Assembly (NCBI GenBank): GCA_934561485.1
Contig: CAKTGS010000016.1
Location: 1-30,618, forward strand
DNA: 30,618 nucleotides
Reading direction: 5' to 3'
DNA from: an uncultured Faecalibacterium sp.
GTDB taxonomy: Bacteria; Bacillota; Clostridia; Oscillospirales; Ruminococcaceae
Position numbers and translations under genes: made by a program. Of the stretch, positions 1 through 7,311 are shown one piece after another. Position 1 is the stretch's first letter. Every line of letters starts with the position of its first letter. The notes under the pieces are model-generated. The model searched no databases. It saw only the letters and a program-made list of their open reading frames with translations, and was not told where the DNA came from.

Positions 1-242
1 TACTGCTTCAAGCCGATATAGGCTTCCGCACGGCCCATGTAGGCGGGAATGTTCTCCGGGTCCAGCTCGATGGCCTCGGTAAAGGACGCCACAGCTTCGG
101 TGTAGTTCAGCTCGGTCAGGTATTTCTGGCCCAGTTCAATTTTTTCCTGTGCCCTGGCCGCTTTGCTGGCGCAGGCTGTAAACAGGGCAAGCGCAGCAAG
201 CAGCAGGGCAAACAGGCGCAGATTTTTGGTTGTTTTTTGCAT
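1..242 (-). CDS. TPR lipoprotein, partial (3' end outside window)
   Basis: This is the first 80 codons of a secreted lipoprotein; the rest lies beyond the left edge. The N-terminus is MQKTTKNLRLFALLLAALAL followed by a lipobox ending FTAC, so lipidation is expected at Cys24 and the protein should sit on the outer face of the membrane. A tetratricopeptide repeat follows (ELGQKYLTELNYTEAVASF and onward). The ATG at 242 is chosen because GAGGGAAA precedes it by a usable distance, inside the end of the upstream gene, whose stop is only 4 bases away. It is the fifth member of the paralogous array that runs to 6103, and its visible part is nearly identical to the fronts of the genes at 3347-5047 and 5120-6103. 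The divergent C-terminal half cannot be seen. No specific function can be given beyond protein-protein interaction through TPRs. Confidence 0.85.
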   Translation of the reverse strand, partial: MQKTTKNLRLFALLLAALALFTACASKAARAQEKIELGQKYLTELNYTEAVASFTEAIELDPENIPAYMGRAEAYIGLKQ

Positions 243-246
243 TTTG

Positions 247-1830
247 TTATTTCCCTCGATAGTCAATCAAAACACTTCCATAAGAAGAAGAGAAAGGCAC
301 ATAATATTGTTTTCCACTTTCGATCTGGATGTTTTTTTCCTCCATTACAGTCTGCTGCGGTATATCGTTATAGCCGCAATCATATGCCCGAACGGTCGTT
401 CCTGCCGGAAGCACCAGCACCCAGCCATCTGTCAGGCCGTACGCTGTGTGGAATTTTTCGGTTCTTAACTCCTGCAGCGGTGCCGGAAGCACCCCATGAA
501 AATGGTTTACTCCATAAGGCTGCCCTTCATTATCCTTTTTGAAGGTCTCCGTAATTTCAATGCTCGTGCCACCGATGGAATAATAAATTGTGCTTACACG
601 CTCTTCGCCATGATCCCACCGTTGTTTGCAAACAGCAGTTTCTTTTTTCAGAAATCCTCCTACCGGTGCATCGTTTTCCCACTGGTAGAATGCTTTTTCC
701 CATTCGTCCGCACTTCCATTCAGGATTCCCCAGCAGCCTTTTCCCCAGCGAAGTTTACCATAGTACCCGCCATCATAGACATATACCTTTTCTGCCCAGA
801 AGTCTGATATTTTTTCCACCTTTGGGTTCTCGTTCCGATAGGCTTTCAAAAAAGCTTCCGTTTCCGTCAGGTTTGCATTTTCTTCCAGCCACGATGTTTC
901 GCCCCGATAAACCGCTGTCATGCCATGGCCAGAATGTGTATACCGGATTTCAAATCCATTTTCAAGCAATGTCTGAAAATCTTCTCGGTTTTCTTCAACC
1001 CAGTCTTTGATATATTTGAACTCATAATAATCGGCATATCTAGGAACTTCATATTCTGATTGAATCTCATGGATACCATCCGATTCATCAGACCACCAAT
1101 CAATATTTCCCGTCAGTTCGCCGACTCTTTGAATTGCTTCCGCCACTGCATCCCCCTGTGGTACGCTGTAATCCTTGGATTGCAGCCACCAGTTTGCCGC
1201 ACCAAGGTCCTGCGTGGTACTGATGGCCCACAGAGCGGCATTCAGCACGCGGGTGTGCTCTTCGGTCACGTCCTCGCCCAGGGCGGTCAGCTTTTCGTAG
1301 CTGGTCACTGCACCATCGTACAGGCCCAGCTTGGTGCACACTGCCGCACGGGCGTACAGAATCTTTTTCTTCAACGCCGTGAGCACATCATCCTCGACCG
1401 GTTCCTTCTCGGCAATGTCCTCCGCTTCCAGCAGTTCCTGCGCCGCTTCGTAGTCGCTTTCGGCGTCCTGCAGTTCCTCGGTCAGCTCGTTCACCTCAGC
1501 GCGGCCCACGTAAGCCTGTGCCTGGGTATAGGGCAGCTCGGCGGCTTTTTCAATTGCTGTGGTGTAGTCCGCCTTGGCTTCTGGGTACTGTTCCAGACCC
1601 ACATAAGCTTCCGCACGGCCCATGTACGCGGGAATATTTTCCGGGTCCAGCTCGATGGCTTCCGTAAAGGATGCCACGGCTTCGGTGTAGTTCAGTTCGG
1701 TCAGATATTTCTGGCCCAGCTCGATTTTTTCCTGTGCCCTGGCCGCTTTGCTGGTGCAGGCCGTGAGCAGGGCCAGCAGCAGCAACAGCACCGCCGCAAG
1801 ACGCAGGGGGCGTTTGTGCACCGTTGTCAT
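247..1830 (-). CDS. TPR lipoprotein with variable C-terminal domain (527 aa)
   Basis: This predicted surface lipoprotein has a signal peptide with lipobox LLTAC (Cys25), TPR units over about residues 35-185, and an unrelated-looking C-terminal half. Residues about 290-395 resemble the C-terminal region of the paralogue at 3347-5047: both have K(V/L)YVY, then G-W-ILN, then Y-W-ND-P-GGF. The last stretch carries LPAGTTV and a GY motif also matched there (VPKGTVM, GY). GGAGG lies upstream of the ATG at 1830, 15 bases after the neighbouring gene's stop. The DNA for the C-terminal half (about 250-1100) is visibly richer in A+T than the TPR-coding part, suggesting a different history for that module. 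TPRs bind proteins; the C-terminal domain is not a family I recognise. Lipid anchoring and TPR assignment are firm, the role is unknown. Confidence 0.88.
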   Translation of the reverse strand: MTTVHKRPLRLAAVLLLLLALLTACTSKAARAQEKIELGQKYLTELNYTEAVASFTEAIELDPENIPAYMGRAEAYVGLEQYPEAKADYTTAIEKAAELPYTQAQAYVGRAEVNELTEELQDAESDYEAAQELLEAEDIAEKEPVEDDVLTALKKKILYARAAVCTKLGLYDGAVTSYEKLTALGEDVTEEHTRVLNAALWAISTTQDLGAANWWLQSKDYSVPQGDAVAEAIQRVGELTGNIDWWSDESDGIHEIQSEYEVPRYADYYEFKYIKDWVEENREDFQTLLENGFEIRYTHSGHGMTAVYRGETSWLEENANLTETEAFLKAYRNENPKVEKISDFWAEKVYVYDGGYYGKLRWGKGCWGILNGSADEWEKAFYQWENDAPVGGFLKKETAVCKQRWDHGEERVSTIYYSIGGTSIEITETFKKDNEGQPYGVNHFHGVLPAPLQELRTEKFHTAYGLTDGWVLVLPAGTTVRAYDCGYNDIPQQTVMEEKNIQIESGKQYYVPFSSSYGSVLIDYRGK

Positions 1831-1845
1831 TATTCCATTCCTCCC

Positions 1846-3321
1846 TCAGTAACTGTTCAGCGCCTGCTTGGCCTGCTGCTGCATCTGCGTGCGCACCTCG
1901 GCCGGAAGGTCGTTGAAATAGCTGAAGTCCATGTCCTCATCCACGTTCAGGTCCTCGTCCTGCAGTTCCTGCAGCATACTGTTCACGGCCTGTTTTTCCT
2001 CTGCCGTCATGCTGGGTTCCATGGCCTGCAGCTGGGTACGGGCCGCCTGGGCTGCGTTTTTCTGGGCCAGCGCCCCGTTTTTCATATCCTGTGCCGCTTG
2101 GGCAAAATTGCCGTTGGCCATATGGATCTCGCCCAGCAGAGCATATGCGCTGGTGATGTAGGTAAACTCCGAAGCCGCATCGCTCATCCGGATCACCGTC
2201 TGCAGGTCCTGCACGGCGGCATCGTAGCTGCCCTGCCGCACATAGGCGGTGGCACGGGCGTAATACAGGCTCTGCAGATCGGTGCGGGCGCTCTGGGCGT
2301 CCACCGCGCCTGCCTTGTTCATCAGCTCCGTGTAAAGCGCAATGGCCGAAGCGTAATCGCCCTGGTCGCGGTATTGTGCCGCCTGCTGCGATTTTTCCAT
2401 ATCCGGCAGGCGCTTGACCACCCCATCCAGCGTGAAGAGGTCCGGTTCCTTCTGCAGCATCTGCTGCACCTGATAGCGCAGTGCGATCTTGGTATAAACC
2501 AGGCCTTCCTGGTCGCCGTTCAGCGAAGCCAGCCCGGTTGTGATGTCGCTCTTCATGCTTTCCTTGTTGGCGCGCAGATACTCCACCGCCTGCTGCTGTT
2601 CCTCCGTCAGGGTGTAGTCCGCGTAATCGTAGGCGGCCAGCAGGTCGTACAGGGTGCTGCAGTCGGTCATGTACTGTTCCAGATTGCCGTTCAAAGCGTC
2701 CACCCGGATGCGCATGAGGTGGGCCTCCAGCGTGGACTTGTTGGCCTGCCCAGCGTAGAGGGCATCCACGGCGTCATATTCCGCCAAAGCCTCATCGTAC
2801 AGGCCCAGCCGGATGCACAGCTGCGCGTAGGCGTTGAGGATCTTTGCCTTCAGTGCCGCAATGAGGTTGGCCGCAATGTTCTCCTTTTTGCCCACATCGT
2901 CACGGTCCAGCAGGGTCAGCGCTTCGGTGTAGTCGCTCTTGGCGTCCTCCAGTGCGTCTGTTTTTTCGTTCACCTCGGCGCGGCCCGCGTAGGCTTCGGC
3001 CTGGGTGTAGGGCAGCTCGGCGGCCTTTTCAATGGCGGTGGTATAGTCCGCCTTAGCTTCTGGGTACTGTGCCAGGCCCGTATATGCCTGTGCACGGCCC
3101 ATATAGGCCGGAATGCTGTCCGGGTCCAGCTGAATGGCTTCCGTAAAGGAGGCCACAGCCTCGGTATAATTCAGTTCGGTCAGGTACTTCTGGCCCAGCT
3201 CGATTTTTGCCGCTGCCGGGCTGGCTTTGGTGCCGCAGGCGGTCAAAATCGCCAACACCAAAGCCACCGCCGCCAGAAGCCGGGCCAATCCGCAAGCTTT
3301 TTCCTGTCTTGCCTGTGCCAT
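1846..3321 (-). CDS. TPR lipoprotein (491 aa), TPR-rich throughout
   Basis: This is a lipoprotein with a signal peptide ending in LTAC (Cys29) and TPR-like helical repeats for most of its length. The first repeats (about residues 35-120) match the array consensus ELGQKYLTELNYTEAVASF. Later TPR-like units lie around 190-240 and 310-420, and the C-terminus is Gln-rich and ends in QALNSY. The start is placed at the ATG at 3321, not the in-frame TTG at 3327, because AAGGGG sits 7 bases from the ATG but only about 1 base from the TTG. It is the most divergent member at the DNA level in the shared region (for example AAAKIELG instead of AQEKIELG) and it lacks the C-terminal domain seen in the neighbours on either side. 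It probably acts as an extracytoplasmic protein-interaction scaffold; the partner is unknown. Confidence 0.88.
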   Translation of the reverse strand: MAQARQEKACGLARLLAAVALVLAILTACGTKASPAAAKIELGQKYLTELNYTEAVASFTEAIQLDPDSIPAYMGRAQAYTGLAQYPEAKADYTTAIEKAAELPYTQAEAYAGRAEVNEKTDALEDAKSDYTEALTLLDRDDVGKKENIAANLIAALKAKILNAYAQLCIRLGLYDEALAEYDAVDALYAGQANKSTLEAHLMRIRVDALNGNLEQYMTDCSTLYDLLAAYDYADYTLTEEQQQAVEYLRANKESMKSDITTGLASLNGDQEGLVYTKIALRYQVQQMLQKEPDLFTLDGVVKRLPDMEKSQQAAQYRDQGDYASAIALYTELMNKAGAVDAQSARTDLQSLYYARATAYVRQGSYDAAVQDLQTVIRMSDAASEFTYITSAYALLGEIHMANGNFAQAAQDMKNGALAQKNAAQAARTQLQAMEPSMTAEEKQAVNSMLQELQDEDLNVDEDMDFSYFNDLPAEVRTQMQQQAKQALNSY

Positions 3322-3346
3322 ATGCAATCCCCTTCTGTTTTTTCCG

Positions 3347-5047
3347 TTATTCCGTCACAAAAGCCATTCCGTAATCGCCTGCATCCATCAGGTCTGCCGA
3401 CTGGGTTGCCGGGCCGGAATAGCCCGTGCGGGAGTCGGTCATCACCGTGCCCTTGGGCACATAGATCCACAGCCAGTTCGTAGACTCTTCTACCCGGGTG
3501 ATCGGGTTGCTCAGTGTGATCGTGCCAACCCGGTCCTGCGTCAGGAGCTGCAGCCCGGTATTTCCGGTTACCGCCGCGCCAAGAGCCATTGCCTGTTTGT
3601 ACTCCTCTTTATATTTCAGAGAGTAGTTCACCTTGGTGCCGCCCACCTGGCAGCTGCCCGCAAGCGTGGCCGCATCCGACGAGACGCTCCAATTGTGCTT
3701 TTCGCCCAGCGGGACGGTGCTTTGGGTCGTTGCGGGCTGCGTCTGCTGTACCGCCGGTTTCGGCTCTTCCTTCTGCTGGAAGCCGCCTTCCGGCTGGTCA
3801 TTTTTCCAGGTGTAAGTTTCGGCCGTCAGCTCCGTCTTGGCGGGGTTCAGGATGTACCACAGGCCTTCGCCCTCGCGGCTGCGGCCCTCGGCGGCACCAT
3901 AATAAACGTAGAGCTTGCTCAGGGAAACATTGCTGATTTCCTCTGCAGTCGGTGCAGACACCGCCGCCACGGCATCTGCTGTCACAGTGCCGTTTTCTTC
4001 GGCGTTCACATCGTCCCAGGCGGTGGTGTTGGTATAAACGGCCAGCATCTTGCCGTCTGCGTCATAATACCGCAGCTGGTAGCCCCGGGCCAGCACGTTC
4101 TGCATGGCCGCTTTGGCTTCGTCCGTGGTCAGCGCAGCCTTGATTTTGTCGTAAGCCTTGGTGCCGTCTGCTTTTGCCAGCTCTGCAGCTTTTTTCAGCA
4201 GCTCCTCGGCGGCGGTCAGCTGAACGCTCTCCGCATAGTCAGCATGGTTCACCTCGCCCAGCCAGCTGTCGGCCCCCGCAAGGTCGCCTGCCTGGCTCTT
4301 GGCAAGGCTCAGGGCCGCCAGCAGGGTGTCGCGGTCTGCCGCTTTGTCCTCGCCCAGGTCGATCAGCGCATCATAGTCGGGCAGGACGTCCGCATAGTTT
4401 CCCAGCTTGGTGTTGGCGTCTGCGCGGCCTGTGTAAGAGGTCACCTTGGTCACCTTCACATCCAGCACGTCCGTGTCGTCCGGCAGTTTTGCCAGACTGT
4501 CCAGCGCCTTGGTATAGCTTGCCACGGCGGCATCGTTTTTGCCGAACAGGGCGCTCAGCCGGGCGCAGGCGTTGTAGACCTTGATCTTCAAGGCTTCCAG
4601 CATCTGCTCGGTGACGTCCGTGATCTTTTCCACGTCCACCTTGTCCAGTGCCGTGGATGCCGCTTCGTAGTCGCTCAGGGCATCCTCGTTGGCGGTGGTC
4701 AGTTCGTTCACCTCAGCGCGGCCAATGTAGGCTTCCGCCTGCTGGTAGGGCTGCTCCTCGGTTTTCTCAATCGCCGTGGTGTAGTCCGCCTTGGCATCAT
4801 CGTACTGCTTCAAGCCGATGTAGGCTTCCGCACGGCCCATGTACGCCGGAATGTTCTCCGGGTCCAGCTCGATGGCCTCGGTAAAGGACGCCACAGCTTC
4901 GGTGTAGTTCAGTTCGGTCAGATATTTCTGGCCCAGTTCAATTTTTTCCTGTGCCTTGGCGGCCTTGCTGGTGCAGGCCGTGAACAGGGCAAGCGCCAGC
5001 AAAAGCACAGCAAACAGGCGCAGAGGCTTTTTCTGCAGAGTTTTCAT
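3347..5047 (-). CDS. TPR lipoprotein with variable C-terminal domain (566 aa)
   Basis: This predicted lipoprotein starts MKTLQKKPLRLFAVLLLALA with lipobox LFTAC (Cys25). The frame is open up to an ATG at 5116, but the ATG at 5047 puts the signal peptide at the N-terminus as in the paralogues; GGAGG is about 16 bases and GAG about 10 bases upstream of it, so the ribosome site is somewhat loose. TPRs cover about residues 35-270. Residues about 320-423 match the C-terminal domain of the 247-1830 gene (KLYVY, GLWYILN, YTWKNDQPEGGF). A Pro/Gln/Thr-rich linker follows (about 425-450) and then a final domain ending near VPKGTVMTDSRTGY. The two-part C-terminus suggests a surface-exposed ligand or wall module presented by a TPR stalk, but that is inference. 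Confidence 0.87.
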   Translation of the reverse strand: MKTLQKKPLRLFAVLLLALALFTACTSKAAKAQEKIELGQKYLTELNYTEAVASFTEAIELDPENIPAYMGRAEAYIGLKQYDDAKADYTTAIEKTEEQPYQQAEAYIGRAEVNELTTANEDALSDYEAASTALDKVDVEKITDVTEQMLEALKIKVYNACARLSALFGKNDAAVASYTKALDSLAKLPDDTDVLDVKVTKVTSYTGRADANTKLGNYADVLPDYDALIDLGEDKAADRDTLLAALSLAKSQAGDLAGADSWLGEVNHADYAESVQLTAAEELLKKAAELAKADGTKAYDKIKAALTTDEAKAAMQNVLARGYQLRYYDADGKMLAVYTNTTAWDDVNAEENGTVTADAVAAVSAPTAEEISNVSLSKLYVYYGAAEGRSREGEGLWYILNPAKTELTAETYTWKNDQPEGGFQQKEEPKPAVQQTQPATTQSTVPLGEKHNWSVSSDAATLAGSCQVGGTKVNYSLKYKEEYKQAMALGAAVTGNTGLQLLTQDRVGTITLSNPITRVEESTNWLWIYVPKGTVMTDSRTGYSGPATQSADLMDAGDYGMAFVTE

Positions 5048-5119
5048 TTTGTTATGCTCTTTTCCTCCATAATTTTTCAAATATGCCCGTGCTGTATCAG
5101 CAGGTGCCAGCCGCATGGT

Positions 5120-6103
5120 TTATGAATCTGCCCCATGAAGCGTTGCAAACTCACGCACCATAATATAATTTCCGGAATCTGAATAGCCGATTGCAACATA
5201 TTTTGTTTCTTCGTGTATGCTATCCGCAAAGCTCACTTCCGGTGCTATCAGAGAGCTTTCTATTACATTGCTCTCTCTTTTTAATCCTTCCAGTGATTCT
5301 GCCCCCATGCCCCCAATTGATTCCTCTCCAGCCGAATATAGCCTGTTCCACGACTCTTGTTGTTTTTGATCATGTTCCTCTTCCGAAATCTGATCTGTAA
5401 ATAGTTTTTCAAGATTATTTGCTGACTCAACCATAATTTTTGCACATTCTGCATTCGGAATCAGCTCCACGCTTTGCCTTCCTTTTTTTGCAAGTGCATC
5501 GTTGAGTCTCTGCAGCGATTGTTCAATCGTTGCATTCGTGGGGTACTCTCCGTACTCTCTCAGGGGTTCCGCTGGTTCTTCCGGTGTTTCAAACAGCGCT
5601 TTCAGCCGGGCAATGGCCGCCAGAATCTTTTTCTTCAACGCCGTGAGCACATCCTCCTCGACCGGCTCCTTCTCGGCGATGTTCTCCGCTTCCAGCAATT
5701 CCTGCGCGGCTTCGTAGTCGCTCAAGGCGTCCTCGTTGGCGGTGGTCAGCTCGTTCACCTCGGCGCGGCCCACGTAAGCCTGAGCCTGGGTGTAGGGCAG
5801 TTCGGCTGCCTTTTCAATGGCGGTGGTATAGTCCGCCTTGGCTTCCGGGTACTGTTCCAAGCCCACATAGGCTTCCGCACGGCCCATGTAGGCGGGAATG
5901 TTCTCCGGGTCCAGCTCGATGGCCTCGGTAAAGGACGCCACAGCCTCCGTGTAGTTCAATTCGGTCAGGTATTTCTGGCCCAGTTCAATTTTTTCCTGTG
6001 CCTTGGCGGCCTTGCTGGTGCAGGCCGTGAACAGGGCCAGCAGCAGCACCACCGCCGCCGCAAGACGCAGCGGGCTGCGCACTTTGCGCTCTGCAAACAT
6101 CAT
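5120..6103 (-). CDS. TPR lipoprotein, short form (327 aa)
   Basis: This is the first gene of the TPR lipoprotein array. The signal peptide ends ALFTAC (Cys28) and the TPR front end spans about residues 38-165. The remaining 160 residues resemble neither neighbour; that part is polar, with NATIEQSLQRLNDALAKKG and an acidic, Gln-rich helix-like stretch, and ends LHGADS. GGGGAGGAATGG precedes two adjacent ATGs, so the start could be either. The front is a mosaic: NELTTANEDALSDYEAA is shared with the 3347-5047 gene, while QELLEAE-IAEKEPVE-DVLTALKKKIL is shared with the 247-1830 gene. The C-terminal coding part (about 5120-5580) is AT-rich relative to the rest. The protein is shorter than its siblings and may be a natural short form or the product of module replacement. 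Function unknown. Confidence 0.87.
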   Translation of the reverse strand: MMFAERKVRSPLRLAAAVVLLLALFTACTSKAAKAQEKIELGQKYLTELNYTEAVASFTEAIELDPENIPAYMGRAEAYVGLEQYPEAKADYTTAIEKAAELPYTQAQAYVGRAEVNELTTANEDALSDYEAAQELLEAENIAEKEPVEEDVLTALKKKILAAIARLKALFETPEEPAEPLREYGEYPTNATIEQSLQRLNDALAKKGRQSVELIPNAECAKIMVESANNLEKLFTDQISEEEHDQKQQESWNRLYSAGEESIGGMGAESLEGLKRESNVIESSLIAPEVSFADSIHEETKYVAIGYSDSGNYIMVREFATLHGADS

Positions 6104-6126
6104 CCATTCCTCCCCTTGTGGCTGCT

Positions 6127-7311
6127 TTATGCTTCAAACATTTTCCAGCTGACACAGCCTTCCAGCCAGAACTTACCGTTGCCGGAGCTGCGGCTGATCA
6201 GGCTTTGTGCATCCAGATCGTTGAAGTGCCACCATTCCGATGCCAGCGGCGTCAGGTCGGCGGCTGTGCAGTAAGACTGCAGTTTGCGCGCACCGTCCGT
6301 CATGCCGGAAGCTTCTGCAGCGCTTTTCCAGGCTGTTTTGGAGCTGGAGGACACCGGCTTGGCAAAGCAGCACGCCAACGGGCTCAGCTCGTGCATCACC
6401 GAGGGCATCTCATACTCCTCGCCGGTCACCCGCACAAAGGGGCAGCCGCCCAGGCTGTAGGAGGTGCTGTCACTCACATGCACCAGGGTGGTGTCCATGG
6501 CTACGCCGCGCTGATGGTTGGACAGCGAGGTGGCAATGAACCAGCCGATGTTCCAGGAGCCTTCGTTCAGGGCTGCCATCAGGGTCTTGTCTGCGCGGGC
6601 CTTGGCATACAGTGCATCCTTGACCTTCATCTGTACCTCGTAGGGGCGGAAGGTCTCGATGATCTTCAGGCTGTCGCCCTCTTTCAGGGCGTTCTTCTGG
6701 ATGGCACCCACCTTTTTGGCCATGTTGTAGTTGATGAGCATCACAAATTCGTCCCGTCCCAGCCGGGGGTTGTAGAACAGTCCATCGTACAGTTTCTGGC
6801 CGGTCACGCCGCTGATGGCTTCGCCCCGGGTGACGAACACAGCCGACACGGCATTGGGGTTCTGATAGATAACAGAGGGTAATACATCCGGCAGGTTGAT
6901 CATGCAGTAATTGCTCTGCAGCCAACCGATGGTGCCGTCCAGGACGCACACCTGCCAGTATTTGCCCGACTCCTGCCGGATATAGAACATATCGCCTGCC
7001 GCCAGGGTGCGCAGCAGCGCAGAATTTTCAGTGGGTTCTGCATACAGTTCCAGCTTTGCCGAGCCAACCAGGCCGGTGGCACCTTCCAAGGGCAGCTCAA
7101 AATAATCCGGCACCTTGATGCCGGCCTTCAGGACGCCGTTGTCGTTGGTGATCAGCCCCTGCGCGGCGGAGCTAGACGCTGCCGCCTCCGAAGAAGCCCC
7201 GGCTTCCCCATTGGGGATCAGCAGGGCTTTTTCCTCGGTCTGGCAGCCGGTCAGCAGCCAGGCGCACGCCATGACGGAAAGCTGTAGAAAATCACGTCTT
7301 GAAAATTTCAT
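6127..7311 (-). CDS. M15-family VanX-like D-Ala-D-Ala dipeptidase lipoprotein with SH3 domain (394 aa)
   Basis: This is a predicted cell-wall peptidase acting outside the membrane. The N-terminus has SRRDFLQL, a twin-arginine-type motif, directly followed by a hydrophobic stretch and lipobox LLTGC (Cys23). A Ser/Ala-rich linker (about 36-55) leads to a bacterial SH3-like domain (about 78-140, with LELYAEPTENSALL and GTIGWLQ). The C-terminal half has the zinc-peptidase residues of family M15D: Arg222 in FRPYEVQ, His266 and Asp273 in SNHQRGVAMD, and Glu359 and His362 in SEWWHF. All the key residues are present, so activity on D-Ala-D-Ala or peptidoglycan stem peptides is plausible. The ATG overlaps the stop of the upstream gene by 4 bases (ATGA), so the two are translationally coupled. 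It is unlikely to be a vancomycin-resistance gene: no vanH, vanA or regulators are nearby. Confidence 0.82.
   Translation of the reverse strand: MKFSRRDFLQLSVMACAWLLTGCQTEEKALLIPNGEAGASSEAAASSSAAQGLITNDNGVLKAGIKVPDYFELPLEGATGLVGSAKLELYAEPTENSALLRTLAAGDMFYIRQESGKYWQVCVLDGTIGWLQSNYCMINLPDVLPSVIYQNPNAVSAVFVTRGEAISGVTGQKLYDGLFYNPRLGRDEFVMLINYNMAKKVGAIQKNALKEGDSLKIIETFRPYEVQMKVKDALYAKARADKTLMAALNEGSWNIGWFIATSLSNHQRGVAMDTTLVHVSDSTSYSLGGCPFVRVTGEEYEMPSVMHELSPLACCFAKPVSSSSKTAWKSAAEASGMTDGARKLQSYCTAADLTPLASEWWHFNDLDAQSLISRSSGNGKFWLEGCVSWKMFEA

Larger units (their letters stand above)
1..6029 (-). repeat. Five tandem copies of a near-identical TPR-lipoprotein 5' cassette
   Basis: A stretch of about 180 bases encoding the end of the signal peptide and the first TPR recurs at 1-180, 1586-1765, 3065-3244, 4803-4982 and 5850-6029, always in the same orientation. 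The copies at 1, 4803 and 5850 differ at only a few positions by eye; the one at 3065 is the most diverged. Similarity continues for a further 200-300 bases on the C-terminal-coding side and then stops at different points in different genes. This is a substrate for homologous recombination or gene conversion between the array members. Confidence 0.85.

Noticed and set aside
5048..5116. Longer start (ATG 5116) for the 566-residue TPR lipoprotein
   Set aside because: It would put 23 extra residues before the signal peptide, unlike all paralogues.
1060..5125. Plus-strand frames opposite the TPR lipoproteins that repeat similar sequence
   Set aside because: Their internal similarity only mirrors the repeated TPR cassette on the other strand.
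6127..7311. Vancomycin resistance (vanX) gene
   Set aside because: The catalytic motif matches, but the protein is a secreted lipoprotein with an SH3 domain and there are no vanH, vanA, vanR or vanS genes nearby.
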